From NCBI RefSeq assembly GCF_024437745.1, contig NZ_JANFNY010000007.1, forward strand, positions 24,321 to 88,320: a stretch of 64,000 bases of DNA. The letters are read 5' to 3'. The notes below the pieces were generated by a model. The model searched no databases. It was not told where the DNA came from and was given only the letters and a program-made list of their open reading frames with translations. A program made the position numbers and the translations under genes. How positions within the stretch are numbered: position 1 is the stretch's first letter; the number at the start of each line of letters is the position of its first letter. The DNA is from Roseomonas sp. GC11 (GTDB lineage Bacteria; Pseudomonadota; Alphaproteobacteria; Acetobacterales; Acetobacteraceae). This document shows, piece by piece, positions 26,059-36,771 of this stretch.

Positions 26059-27648
26059 ATGAGGAGCGTCGCCCCAGGCCTTGCGCTGCGGCGGGATGTG
26101 CTGGTCATTGGCGGGGGCATGGCCGGGGCCTGGGCTGCCGCCGAGGCCGCGCGCCAGGGCGCGTCCGTTGTGCTCGCCGAGAAAGGCTATTGCGGCACCA
26201 GCGGCGTCACCGCCACGGCGGGGCCCGGCCATTGGTGGGTACCGCCCGAGGGGCGCCGCGCCGCCATCGCCGCGCGCAACGAGGCCGCCCTCGGCCTCGC
26301 CGATCCGCAGTGGATGGAGCGGGTGCTCGAAGAAACCTGGCGCAGCCTCCCCGGCCTCGCCCGGCACTATGATTTCCCGCGCGATGAGAAGGGCCAGGTG
26401 CAATACCGCGCCCTGCGTGGCCCCGAATACATGCGCGCCCTGCGCGCCCAGGCGGAGGAACTCGGCGTTCTCATCCTCGATCATTGCCCGGCGCTGGAAT
26501 TGCTGGCTGAGGAGAATGGCCGGGTCGGCGGTGCGCGCGGCCTCTGCCGCCAGGATGCGGATGCGCCCTGGCAGGTGGAGGCAGGCGCCACGGTGCTGGC
26601 CACGGGCGGCACGGCCTTCCTCTCCGGCCTGCTGGGCGCGCGCAACAACACCGGCGATGGCTATCTGATGGGCGCGGAGGCCGGGGCACAGCTGTCCGGC
26701 CTGGAATTCACCGGCATCTACACCGTGGCGCCGGCGCGCTCTACGATGACGCGCAGCATGTCCTATGCCTTCGCCACCTACTATGATGCCGACGGGCACG
26801 AGATCGTCGTGCCGCCGGGGCCGGACAACACCGCCACGCTGGCGCGGGCGCTCCTGGCGGGGCCTGTCACCTGTTCCCTGCACCGCATGCCGGAGGCGGT
26901 GCGCGCGCGCCTGCACCTTGTCTCGCCCAATGTGATGCTGCCTTTCGTGCGCTGGGGAATCGATCCCTTCCGGGACCGCTTTCCCGTCACGCTGCACACG
27001 GATGGCACCATCCGCGGCACGGGGGGCCTGCGCATCGTCGACGCGGAGTGTGGCACCGGCATTCCGGGCCTGTTCGCCGCGGGTGATGCCGCCAGCCGGG
27101 AATTGATCGCCGGCGCCATCTCGGGGGGCGGTGCACAGAATTCCGCCTGGGCCCTGTCGTCCGGCCTGTGGGCCGGGCGTGGCGCGGCGCGCTTTGCGCG
27201 TGGCTGGCGGCCCGGGGCGCGGCTGCGCGGCCTGGGGCAGGCGGGGCTGCGGCCACTGCGTGCGGTGCGGCCGGTGGAGATCGAGGCCGCGCGGGCCACC
27301 GTGCTGGGCGAGATGCAGCCCTATGACAAGAATTTCTTCCGGACGCAGGCCGGCCTGCGGCGTTCCCGCGCCGTGCTGGACACCGCATGGGGGGAATTGC
27401 GCGACCATGCCTTGCCCGGGCATGGGGGCCGTGAGCGTCTTCGCGCGCGTGAGGCCGCTGCTTTGCTGGCCACCGCGCGCTGGTCGGTGACGGCCGCGCT
27501 GGCGCGCGCGGAAAGCCGTGGCCTGCACCGCCTGGAAGATATCCCGCGCATCGTGCCGGATTTCGCGCATCGCCTGCTTGTGGACGGGATCGACACCATC
27601 CGCGTCACGCCTGACCATGTCCCTGCCCTGCCGGAGACCGCCGCATGA
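26059..27648 (+). CDS. FAD-binding oxidoreductase, AprA / fumarate-reductase-like flavoprotein
   Basis: A 529-residue flavoprotein. An N-terminal dinucleotide fold (DVLVIGGGMAGAWAAAEAARQG), GTSGVTATAGPGHWW, VLATGGTAFLSG and a C-terminal FAD segment GIPGLFAAGDAASRELIAGAISGGGAQN place it in the succinate dehydrogenase/fumarate reductase/adenylylsulfate reductase flavoprotein group. Its stop overlaps the start of a ferredoxin with two 4Fe-4S motifs, the partner arrangement of AprA with AprB. It is shorter than dissimilatory AprA, so AprA-like is as far as the sequence goes. Divergence from a sulfonate operon suggests a role with sulfite or an organosulfur intermediate. ATG 26059 is preferred to GTG 26053. 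Confidence 0.85.
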   Translation: MRSVAPGLALRRDVLVIGGGMAGAWAAAEAARQGASVVLAEKGYCGTSGVTATAGPGHWWVPPEGRRAAIAARNEAALGLADPQWMERVLEETWRSLPGLARHYDFPRDEKGQVQYRALRGPEYMRALRAQAEELGVLILDHCPALELLAEENGRVGGARGLCRQDADAPWQVEAGATVLATGGTAFLSGLLGARNNTGDGYLMGAEAGAQLSGLEFTGIYTVAPARSTMTRSMSYAFATYYDADGHEIVVPPGPDNTATLARALLAGPVTCSLHRMPEAVRARLHLVSPNVMLPFVRWGIDPFRDRFPVTLHTDGTIRGTGGLRIVDAECGTGIPGLFAAGDAASRELIAGAISGGGAQNSAWALSSGLWAGRGAARFARGWRPGARLRGLGQAGLRPLRAVRPVEIEAARATVLGEMQPYDKNFFRTQAGLRRSRAVLDTAWGELRDHALPGHGGRERLRAREAAALLATARWSVTAALARAESRGLHRLEDIPRIVPDFAHRLLVDGIDTIRVTPDHVPALPETAA

Positions 27649-27983
27649 TCGAGTTGCTGCTGGAAGAGCAATGCACGGGCTGCAATGCCTGCGTCACAGC
27701 CTGCCCGACCGATGTTTTCGAGGCGGTGCCCGGTGCGCCACCGCGCATCGCCCGCGTGGAGGATTGCCAGACCTGCTTCATGTGCGAGCTCTATTGCACC
27801 GCCGATGCCCTTTATGTCAGCCCGGATGCGGAGGGGCGCACTCCCGTGGAACCTGCCGCGCTCCTGGCGTCTGGCCTGCTTGGTCAGTTCCGCCGGCATT
27901 CGGGATGGCATGAATGGCAGGGCCACTACCCGAACGAACACTGGCGGATGGATGCGATTTTCCGCCTGGCGCGCGGCGGCTGA
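27645..27983 (+). CDS. Dicluster 4Fe-4S ferredoxin, AprB-like partner
   Basis: A 112-residue protein with two cluster motifs: CTGCNACVTACP (first cysteine at 10) and CQTCFMCELYC (first cysteine at 42), the second ending in Cys-Thr-Ala-Asp where classical ferredoxins have Cys-Pro. The C-terminal 50 residues are rich in Trp and His (HSGWHEWQGHYPNEHWRM) and have no iron-sulfur motif. It overlaps the flavoprotein gene by 4 bases, so the two should be made in equal amounts and form an electron-transfer pair. Confidence 0.92.
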   Translation: MIELLLEEQCTGCNACVTACPTDVFEAVPGAPPRIARVEDCQTCFMCELYCTADALYVSPDAEGRTPVEPAALLASGLLGQFRRHSGWHEWQGHYPNEHWRMDAIFRLARGG

Positions 27984-28104
27984 ACAGCGCGCTCTGCCGC
28001 GCGCCCCGTCGGCCGCTGGGTGATATTCTGGCCGTCACCAGGGAAATTGCCTTCCGCATCATCCCTGAGCGCTATCTTTGATCCTGCTGGGGGCATGATG
28101 GAAA

Positions 28105-28133
28105 AAGGGCCGGCGCATCGCGCGCCGGCCCTT
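28105..28133. terminator. Bidirectional terminator hairpin
   Basis: Perfect 12-bp stem AAGGGCCGGCGC/GCGCCGGCCCTT (28105-28116 with 28122-28133), 5-base loop, with A-run before and pyrimidine run after. It lies between the ferredoxin gene and the convergent amino-acid binding-protein gene. Confidence 0.85.
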
Positions 28134-28162
28134 CCTTTCCGTGCTGTCCTGGCGGAGAAAAC

Positions 28163-29104
28163 TCAGCGGCGCGGCAGGCCCGGTGGATTCGTCCGCGACT
28201 GGTCGATGGCCTCGGCCGAAAGATTCCAGCGTGCGAGGGCGCGCGCATAGGTCCCGGCTTCGATCTGCGCGTTCAGCGCCACGGTGATCGGTTCGGCTAG
28301 GCCCGAGCCCTTGCGCGTTGCCACGGCGATTTCCGCCGTCACCGGCCAGCCGCCGGAGAATGTGCCGACCAGCCGCGTCTTGCGCTGACGGGCGGCCTTG
28401 AAGGCAGACGTCGCATTCGGGCCGAGATAGGCATCCGCCCGGCCCGATTGCAGCGCGAGGTCGAGCACGGCCTCGTCATCGTAATACTGCACCTCGGTGT
28501 TGGGCAGGCCCTTGGCGCGGTTGGCCTCGATCCAGCGCAGCAGGATCTGCTCCTGGTTGGTGCCGGAGGAGACGATCACCTTCAGGCCCGCCACATCCTC
28601 GGGCTTCGCGATGCTGGTCAGCCGGCTGTCGAGCGCGACATAGAAGCCCAGGAGATCCTTCCGGTAGGTCGAGAAATCGTAGCGCTCCTTACGCTCCTCG
28701 GTGACGGTGACGTTGCTGACCACAGCATCAAACTTGCCCGAGATGAGGCCGAGGGGCCAGTCCGCCCAGGCGGTCGGGATCACCTCAAGCGTGAGGCCGA
28801 GGCTGTCAGCCACCAGCTGCGCGATGTCGATTTCCGAACCGATGGGGGTGCGGCTGTCGGTGGCATAGCCGCCAAAGGGGAAGCGGCCAGGATTATTGGC
28901 CACTGTCAGCTTGCCCGGTGTGGTAAGACGCAGATTGGCCGGCAGAAGGCGGATGGCCTCTTCCACCTTCTTGGCGCGGATGCGTCCGGCCTGTGCCGGG
29001 CTCAGGTCGATCTCTTCCTGCGCACGCAGGGGCCGGGGCAGGAGTGGCAGGGCGATCAGGCCTGCCCCGGTGGCCAGGGCGAAGCGGCGGGTCATGTTGG
29101 ACAT
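28163..29104 (-). CDS. Amino-acid ABC transporter substrate-binding protein (PBP2, family 3)
   Basis: A 313-residue periplasmic receptor. After the signal (MTRRFALATGAGLIALPLLPRPLRA) come TDSRTPIGSEIDIAQLVADSLGLTLEVIPT, GKFDAVVSNVTVTEERKERYDFSTY and LKVIVSSGTNQEQILLRWIE, typical of polar amino-acid and cystine receptors. An AGGAAAA ribosome site precedes ATG 29104. It is the last gene of a seven-gene set running from 36302, directly after the gene for a fused permease-ATPase. The context (acetyltransferase, deacylase, two monooxygenases) points to an S-modified cysteine as ligand. Confidence 0.93.
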   Translation of the reverse strand: MSNMTRRFALATGAGLIALPLLPRPLRAQEEIDLSPAQAGRIRAKKVEEAIRLLPANLRLTTPGKLTVANNPGRFPFGGYATDSRTPIGSEIDIAQLVADSLGLTLEVIPTAWADWPLGLISGKFDAVVSNVTVTEERKERYDFSTYRKDLLGFYVALDSRLTSIAKPEDVAGLKVIVSSGTNQEQILLRWIEANRAKGLPNTEVQYYDDEAVLDLALQSGRADAYLGPNATSAFKAARQRKTRLVGTFSGGWPVTAEIAVATRKGSGLAEPITVALNAQIEAGTYARALARWNLSAEAIDQSRTNPPGLPRR

Positions 29105-29128
29105 GGCGTTTTTCCTGTTTCTTCTCGG

Positions 29129-30886
<1,758 letters not shown>

Positions 30887-30898
30887 GAAGATGCTCCG

Positions 30899-31417
30899 TC
30901 AGGCAGCCGCGATGGCGGGCGGGGCTTCGGCCTGCGCGGCCAGCCATTTCTCAAAAGGAAGGCGGCGCAGGGCAGCGAGATCCGCGGCCGGATCGAACAG
31001 CGCCGTATAGCCACGGCGCAGATAAAGCCCGACGGCCTCCGGCTGGCGGAAGCCGGTGGTCAGGTAGATGCGCCGATAGCCCTGCCGCAGCGCCGCTTCC
31101 TCCAGCGCGACCAGAACCTGGCTGGCGAGGCCCTGGCGGCGCAGGTCGTGCCGGGTCCAGATGCGCTTGAATTCGGCCGTCTGCTCGTCATAGCGCTTGA
31201 AGCCGCCACCCGCGATGGTCACACCATCGCGGATCAGCAGGAGAAAATGCCCCGAGGGTGGCGCGAAGGCCTCCGGCGGGTAGCGGTTCAACTCGACGAC
31301 CGCGCCGTCACGGTCGAAAAGATCGCCGTAGCGGCTGTCATATTCGTGAATCAGCTCGTCAACCAGCGGCTTGGCGCGGGGATCGAGAGGCGAGGTCGAG
31401 ACGATGAGGTCGCTCAT
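30899..31417 (-). CDS. GNAT-family N-acetyltransferase
   Basis: A 172-residue acetyltransferase. The acetyl-CoA loop is visible as RHDLRRQGLASQVLVALEE, followed by YRRIYLTTGFRQPEAVGLYLRRGY, the usual motifs A and B. In the cluster it stands between an amino-acid transporter and an M20 deacylase, the arrangement of B. subtilis operons that salvage S-modified cysteines by N-acetylation, oxidation and deacetylation. On that analogy the substrate would be an S-substituted cysteine. The family alone does not prove this. Confidence 0.9.
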   Translation of the reverse strand: MSDLIVSTSPLDPRAKPLVDELIHEYDSRYGDLFDRDGAVVELNRYPPEAFAPPSGHFLLLIRDGVTIAGGGFKRYDEQTAEFKRIWTRHDLRRQGLASQVLVALEEAALRQGYRRIYLTTGFRQPEAVGLYLRRGYTALFDPAADLAALRRLPFEKWLAAQAEAPPAIAAA

Positions 31418-31436
31418 GGGGCGTGATGCCTTGTCG

Positions 31437-32627
31437 TCAGGAAGGGGAGAGGAACGCCTGCGCCAGGGCGGACCAGAAAATGGCCCCCGGCAGGATCAGG
31501 GCGTCGTTGAAATCATAGGAGGGGCTGTGCAGCGGTGGGCCTTCGCCAGCCCCCAGGAACAGGTAGCTGCCCGGGCAGGCTTCCAGCATGAAGGCGAAAT
31601 CCTCGCTCGCCGTGCGGGGGCGGAATTCCGCCAGGACGGCGGCGGCGCCGAGCGCCTCGGCCGCGACGCCGCGCGCGAAGGCTGTCTCCGCCACGTGGTT
31701 GACCACGCTGGGGAAGCCCAGGCGGTATTCCACCTCGGCCACGGCGCCGAAGCTTTCCGCCTGTGCCTGGACCAGCGCGGGGATACGCCGCTGCAACAGG
31801 GCGCGCGCCTCCGGGCGGTAGCTGCGCGCGGTGAGCTTCAGCGCTACGCTGTCCGGAATCACGTTGGAGGCCTCGCCGCCCTGGATGGCGCCGACCGTCA
31901 CCACCGCCATATCCAGCGGATCGACGTTGCGGGACACGATGGTTTGCAGCGCGGTGATGGCATGGGCGGCGACCACCACGGGGTCCACCGTCTCGTGCGG
32001 CGCGGCCCCGTGGCCGCCACGGCCATGGATCTGGATCAGCGCCTGATCGATGGCAGCCATGGCCGGGCCTTCGACGAAGCCGAAGCGCCCCTCCGGGACG
32101 CCCGGCCAGTTGTGCAGGGCGAAGACGGCATCGCAGGGATAGCGCTGGAACAGGCCCTCGCCGATCATGCGGCGCGCGCCGGCGCCCACCTCTTCCGCCG
32201 GCTGGAAGATGACATGCAGCCGGCCATCGAAGCGCCCGTGCAGCGCGAGATCCTGCGCGGCGGCGAGCAGGATGGCCGTGTGGCCATCATGCCCGCAGGC
32301 ATGCATGATGCCGGCACGCCGGCTGGCATGCGCGGCGCCACTGCGCTCGGTGATCGGCAGCGCATCCATGTCGGCGCGCAGGCCCAGGCCGCGATGGCCA
32401 TCGCCGCGCTGCAGGGTGCCGACCACGCCGGTGCCGGCGATGCCGGCCTCGACGTGATAGCCCCATTGCGCCAGCAGGCTGGCGATCTCGGCGGCCGTCC
32501 GGTGCTCCTGGAAGGCCAGTTCCGGATGGCGGTGCAGGTCGCGCCGCAGCGCCACGAAGCTCTCGATGCCACGGGCGATGCGGGCAGCCGGCGCGCGGGC
32601 CGCGGTCCTGGGCAGGAGGAGGCTCAT
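31437..32627 (-). CDS. M20-family amidohydrolase (N-acyl amino acid deacylase)
   Basis: A 396-residue metallo-amidohydrolase of the hippurate hydrolase / N-acyl-amino-acid deacylase group. Metal and catalytic motifs are LRADMDALPI, MHACGHDGHT, FQPAEEVGAG, GRGGHGAAPH in the lid domain and TASEDFAFM near the end. It would release cysteine or another amino acid from its N-acetyl form after oxidation by the neighbouring monooxygenases. The ATG shares one base with the stop of the upstream monooxygenase gene. Confidence 0.93.
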   Translation of the reverse strand: MSLLLPRTAARAPAARIARGIESFVALRRDLHRHPELAFQEHRTAAEIASLLAQWGYHVEAGIAGTGVVGTLQRGDGHRGLGLRADMDALPITERSGAAHASRRAGIMHACGHDGHTAILLAAAQDLALHGRFDGRLHVIFQPAEEVGAGARRMIGEGLFQRYPCDAVFALHNWPGVPEGRFGFVEGPAMAAIDQALIQIHGRGGHGAAPHETVDPVVVAAHAITALQTIVSRNVDPLDMAVVTVGAIQGGEASNVIPDSVALKLTARSYRPEARALLQRRIPALVQAQAESFGAVAEVEYRLGFPSVVNHVAETAFARGVAAEALGAAAVLAEFRPRTASEDFAFMLEACPGSYLFLGAGEGPPLHSPSYDFNDALILPGAIFWSALAQAFLSPS

Positions 32628-33991
32628 CAGGCCTCCGCCAGGGCGGGCTCGGCCGGCGCTGTGGCGCGCGGCCGGGCATGACGGTTCTCGCGATAGGGCA
32701 GGCCGAGATGGTCACGCAGGGTGTGGCCGGCCAGCGCCGGCAGATGGCGCCCGCGCGCTTCCAGCACCGGCAGGACGTGGCGGATGAAATCCTCCAGCCC
32801 TTCCGCCACGACGGGGAAGCCGAGAATGAAGCCATCGGCGGCTCCTTCCTCGACCCAGCGGATCATCTCCGCCGCGACCTCCTCGCCACTGCCGATGAAA
32901 TGCGGCTTCGGCGTGGCGGCGGCGAGCGCCACCTGGCGCAGGGTCAGGCCCTTCTCGCGCGCCTCGCGCTTGATGCGGTCGGTGGTCGAGCGGAAGCTGT
33001 TGGCGCCGATCTCGCCCAGCTCGGGGAAGGGCGCGTCCAGCGGATAGGCGCTGAAGTCGTGGTGGTCGAAGAAACGGCCGAGATAGGCCAGCGCGTCATC
33101 GATGCTGAGAAGGTCGCGGATGCGGGCGTATTTTTCCTCCGCCTCCGCGCGGGTGGCGCCCGTGATGGGGCCGATGCCGGGCAGCACCTTCACATGATCC
33201 GGCGAGCGGCCATGGGCCTCGGCGCTGGCGCGGACCTGTTCGCGGAACCGCTGCGTCTCCGTGAAGGAGGGCGCGTTGGTGAAGACCGCATCCGCGTATT
33301 TCCCGGCCAGCCCGATGCCGGCCTCCGAGGACCCCGCCTGAAAGATGACGGGCTGCCCCTGCGGCGAGCGCTGGATGTTCAGCGGCCCTTCCACCTGGAA
33401 GAAGCGGCCCTTGTGGTCCAGCCGGTGCAGCTTGGAGCGGTCGAAGAACTGGCCGGTCTCGCGGTTGCGCGGGAAGGCGTCATCCTCCCAGGAATCCCAG
33501 AGGCCCTGGGTGACGGAGAGATATTCATCGGCGATCTGGTAGCGCAGCGCATGCTCGGGGTGGGCACGGCTGTAGTTGCGCCCGGAGCCTTCCAGAGGCG
33601 AGGTCACCACATTCCACCCGGCCCGCCCGCCGCTGATCAGGTCGAGCGAGGCGAATTGCCGCGCCACGGTGAAGGGATCGCTGTAGGAGGTGGAGACGGT
33701 GCCGGCGAGGCCGATGCGCTGCGTCACCGTTGCCAGGGCGGAGAGGATCGAGATCGGCTCGAAGCGGTTCAGGAAATGCGGGATCGACTTCTCGTTGATA
33801 TAGAGCCCGTCGGCGACGAAGGCGAAGGCAAGGCCGGCCTCTTCCGCCTTGCGCGCCGTCTCGGTGTAGAAGCGGAGGTTGACGCTGGCATCGGCCGGGC
33901 CACTCGGGTGGCGCCAGGCATTCATGTGGCCGCCCGCGCCATGCAGCATGAGGCCGAGCGGAAAGGGGGCGGGCGATATCGTTTTGCTCAC
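32627..33991 (-). CDS. LLM-class flavin-dependent monooxygenase, NtaA/YtnJ-like
   Basis: A 454-residue FMNH2-dependent monooxygenase of the NtaA/SnaA/DszA family: [17 protein letters not shown] opening, [47 protein letters not shown]. The start is GTG 33991, supported by AAAGGA upstream. A homologous enzyme acts in S-modified-cysteine salvage in Bacillus, and the company it keeps here is the same: M20 deacylase, GNAT and a second, smaller LLM. It shares a base with the downstream M20 gene. It is a distant paralogue of the protein at 15112-16461. Confidence 0.92.
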   Translation of the reverse strand: MSKTISPAPFPLGLMLHGAGGHMNAWRHPSGPADASVNLRFYTETARKAEEAGLAFAFVADGLYINEKSIPHFLNRFEPISILSALATVTQRIGLAGTVSTSYSDPFTVARQFASLDLISGGRAGWNVVTSPLEGSGRNYSRAHPEHALRYQIADEYLSVTQGLWDSWEDDAFPRNRETGQFFDRSKLHRLDHKGRFFQVEGPLNIQRSPQGQPVIFQAGSSEAGIGLAGKYADAVFTNAPSFTETQRFREQVRASAEAHGRSPDHVKVLPGIGPITGATRAEAEEKYARIRDLLSIDDALAYLGRFFDHHDFSAYPLDAPFPELGEIGANSFRSTTDRIKREAREKGLTLRQVALAAATPKPHFIGSGEEVAAEMIRWVEEGAADGFILGFPVVAEGLEDFIRHVLPVLEARGRHLPALAGHTLRDHLGLPYRENRHARPRATAPAEPALAEA

Positions 33992-34004
33992 AGGAAAAAT
34001 CCTT

Positions 34005-34991
34005 TCACGCGGGGACAGGCTGGTGGGCTTCGGCGAGGCTCTCGACCAGCGCGCGGCGCTCGGCGAAATCCGTCACCGGGGTGTCCAGGATGAATTCTCC
34101 GATGCCGTGCTCGCGGTGCAGCGCGCCGAGCGCGGCATGGATCTCGTCCGGCGTGCCGGTGAGCAGGCTCGGGCGCGTCTCCTCGATGCGCCAGCTGGTG
34201 GCGCCGGACTGGCGCGCGTAGGCCTCGGCCCCGGCGCGGCTGGTGAGGTTCACGCTCGGCGCGCCAGGCAGGTGCACCTTGAAGACGCGCAGATCCGCGG
34301 CGCGGCGCTCGGCCTCCGCCCGGCTCGGTGCGGCCAGCACATGCAGCGCCAGCAGCGGCGCATGCCCCGTCGCCGCGCGATAGCGGGCGAAGCTGTCGCG
34401 CAGCTTGGCGTCATCGCCGTTCAGATGGCCGGCGTAGCAGAACTGCCAGCCATGGCGCGCGGCGAGATCGGCGCTGTCGGCGCTGGCGCCGAGCAGGATG
34501 CGCTGCGCCGGCTCGGCCGGGCGCAGGGCAAGCACGGCGCCGGCATGCGGGTGCCCTTCCGGCAGGCGGCCGGTGAGGAAGCCGTCCAGCTCCGCGAAGC
34601 GCTCGTTGAAGCCCTGCGCATCGCCCCGCAGCGCGCGGGTGGACAGGGGCAGGCCGCCCGGCCCCTTGCCGACGCCGAGATCCACCCGCCCCGGCGCCAG
34701 CGTGGCCAGCAGGCTGAACACCTCCGCCACCTTGTAGGGCGCGTAGTGCTGCAGCATGACGCCGCCGGAGCCGATGCGGATGCGGCTGGTGCGCGCCAGG
34801 AGATAGGCCGCCAGCACCTCCGGCGCGACGCTCGCCAGCCCCTCGGCGCCATGATGTTCGGCCACCCAGAAGCGGTGATAGCCGCGCTGTTCGGCCAGCT
34901 GGGCGAGGGCCAGGGTGCTGGCCAGGGCCTCCGCCGCCTGGCGGCCTGCGGGGATGGGGCTTTTGTCGAGCAGGCTGAGGCGATAGCTCAT
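34005..34991 (-). CDS. LLM-class flavin-dependent oxidoreductase, MsnO8/YtmO-like
   Basis: A 328-residue luciferase-like protein beginning [12 protein letters not shown], with [41 protein letters not shown] and [12 protein letters not shown]. These are signatures of the MsnO8/YtmO branch, smaller than the NtaA branch. It would act with reduced flavin on the same pathway as the gene 13 bases downstream, for example in a second C-S or S-dealkylation step. Ribosome-binding site weak. Confidence 0.92.
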   Translation of the reverse strand: MSYRLSLLDKSPIPAGRQAAEALASTLALAQLAEQRGYHRFWVAEHHGAEGLASVAPEVLAAYLLARTSRIRIGSGGVMLQHYAPYKVAEVFSLLATLAPGRVDLGVGKGPGGLPLSTRALRGDAQGFNERFAELDGFLTGRLPEGHPHAGAVLALRPAEPAQRILLGASADSADLAARHGWQFCYAGHLNGDDAKLRDSFARYRAATGHAPLLALHVLAAPSRAEAERRAADLRVFKVHLPGAPSVNLTSRAGAEAYARQSGATSWRIEETRPSLLTGTPDEIHAALGALHREHGIGEFILDTPVTDFAERRALVESLAEAHQPVPA

Positions 34992-35012
34992 GGCGCGGGG
35001 TTCCGGCGAAGG

Positions 35013-36302
35013 TCAGAAGAGAGGCAGCGGGGCCAGCAGCGCGGGGCGCGTGGGGCTGGCGATGTCCAGCTGTTGGTCCGGGGCGGGATCCTGCGGCGGT
35101 GGCAGCAGCAGGGCCGGGTGGGGCAGCGCGGGCAGGGCGGCGAGATCGACCTGCCCCAGCCGCAGCGCGGCCAGGGCCGCCGCCTCGCCACCCTCGCCCC
35201 GGCCCAGCAGCAGGGCGCCGCCATAGGCCTTGCGCAGCAGGGGAAGATCCCGCGCCGGCGCGGCGACATGGGTGATATGCAGCCAGGCGAGGCCATAGGC
35301 CTCGGCGAGGCGGGCGGCGCGCAGCGCCAGGCCGGGCGCGGCCTCATCCAGCGGCTGGCGCAGCGCGACGCGCAGGCCGATGCGCCCCGGCTCCCAGGCG
35401 GCGACCAGCGCGGCCAGGATTTCCGCCAGGAAGCGCAGCCGCCCTTCCGGCGTGCCGCCATAATCGTCCTCGCGATGGTTGCTGGCGGGATCGAGGAACT
35501 GCTCGATCAGCCCATGGCCGGAGGAATCTAGCTCCACCGCATCGAAGCCGGCGGCGCGGGCGCGGCGCAGGGCGCGGGCGAAATCCTCGATGACGACAGG
35601 AATTTCATCGAGGGACAAGGCGCGCGGGCGGGGCAGCGGCCGCTGGCCGAGCGGCGTCGGCAGCGTGCCTTCCCCGGCCAGGGGCGAGGGCGCGACCGGC
35701 CAGCTGCCGCCCGGCTGCACCGCGCTGTGCGACAGGCGCCCGGCATGCCACAGGCGCAGCGCGATGCGCCCCGTCCGCGCCCCGCCGCCGAGTTCGCCAT
35801 GGGCATGGACATGGCGCGTGATCTCACGCCAGCTTTCTTCCTGCGCGGCGGTGCGGATCCCAGGCGAGAAGGCCCGCCCCGCGCCCTGTGGCGAGATCCA
35901 GCAGCGTTCGGTGATGACGAGGCCCGCCCCGGCCTGGGCCGCGTAATGCGCGGCGCTGCGCGGGTGCGGCAGGCCACCATGGCGCTGCCCGCCGAGCGGA
36001 GAGGGCGAGACCACCATCCTGTTCGCCAGCGCCAGCGTGCCGGCCGTGAGGGGCTGGCGGGAGAGATCGATGCCGTGCATGGCAGGGAACTCCACGAGTG
36101 AGGAAGAAGGGGAGGGCCGCGTGGCGGGGCGGCCCCGCAGCAGGGCGCGCAGCAGCCTCTCGGCCTCGGCCGGGTTGGCGAAGGTCAGCCCGTCCGCCGC
36201 CAGGCTCCGCGGATCACGCGCCAGGAAGCGCCAGCATCCGTCGCTGTGCAGCAGGATGCCGACGAACTGGCCATCCAGGGTGACGGGGCGGGAGCGCGTC
36301 AT
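35013..36302 (-). CDS. Old Yellow Enzyme-family FMN oxidoreductase with N-terminal extra domain
   Basis: A 429-residue protein. Residues from about 75 on form an OYE-type TIM barrel: NRMVVSPSPLGG, AQAGAGLVITE, LRLWHAGRLSH and a DPASNHREDDYGGTPEGRLRF segment. The active-site region normally written EIHxANGYL is ELDSSGHGLI here, and the C-terminal FMN-phosphate region is weakly conserved, so activity may differ. The first 65 residues (VTLDGQFVGILLHSDGCWRF...) form a small extra domain not part of OYE. ATG 36302 has GGGGAG upstream; ATG 36080 would give the barrel alone. First gene of the salvage set. Confidence 0.82.
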   Translation of the reverse strand: MTRSRPVTLDGQFVGILLHSDGCWRFLARDPRSLAADGLTFANPAEAERLLRALLRGRPATRPSPSSSLVEFPAMHGIDLSRQPLTAGTLALANRMVVSPSPLGGQRHGGLPHPRSAAHYAAQAGAGLVITERCWISPQGAGRAFSPGIRTAAQEESWREITRHVHAHGELGGGARTGRIALRLWHAGRLSHSAVQPGGSWPVAPSPLAGEGTLPTPLGQRPLPRPRALSLDEIPVVIEDFARALRRARAAGFDAVELDSSGHGLIEQFLDPASNHREDDYGGTPEGRLRFLAEILAALVAAWEPGRIGLRVALRQPLDEAAPGLALRAARLAEAYGLAWLHITHVAAPARDLPLLRKAYGGALLLGRGEGGEAAALAALRLGQVDLAALPALPHPALLLPPPQDPAPDQQLDIASPTRPALLAPLPLF

Positions 36303-36771
36303 GGGCGGGACTCCCCATGGGCAGGGGATGAGAATGACGGCGGGACATTGCGGCCCGCGGCGAGGCGCCGCGTTCCATCGCGGCGATGCTCAGAGGCGAC
36401 AGCTCATGGGGCGACAGGGCGCCAGGATCATGCTTGGCATCGGCGGGCCTTTCTGGGGCGGGGCGCCCCGGGCCAGCGGGGGAGGATCGCTGTCCGGGGC
36501 ACCACGGATGCGGAGCCGCATCGCGCGCCCTCTATAATCACAGCAAAAAAAAGTATGTCAAATGATTCCCGATTTTTTCTGTATGTTTTGCGCCCGCGAA
36601 CGGGCCTGACGCGCCTGATGGCGGCCCCCTTCGCCGGGAAGATGGACGAGATGGTCAGGTCTTTTCATAACAGGAAAAAATGTGGAAATCCCTGGCGCGC
36701 CCGGACGGCGCTGCCCGCGGCCCGCCTGGGGCACCGGGCGGGGCGGGGCCTTCCGCCCCGCCCCATATCCC
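36303..36771. promoter_or_regulatory. 469-bp intergenic region
   Basis: No convincing gene. An A/T-rich island at 36536-36590 (poly-A at 36545-36552, TTTTTTCTGTATGTTTT at 36574-36590) is the likely promoter area for the operon starting at 36302 on the minus strand. CAAATGATTC at 36559-36568 matches 14921-14930. The right end carries the terminator at 36740-36764. Confidence 0.4.
36740..36764 (-). terminator. G+C-rich terminator hairpin
   Basis: Stem GGGGCGGGGC/GCCCCGCCCC (36740-36749 with 36755-36764), 5-base loop, just past the stop of the binding-protein gene on the minus strand. No U-tract follows. Confidence 0.6.
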
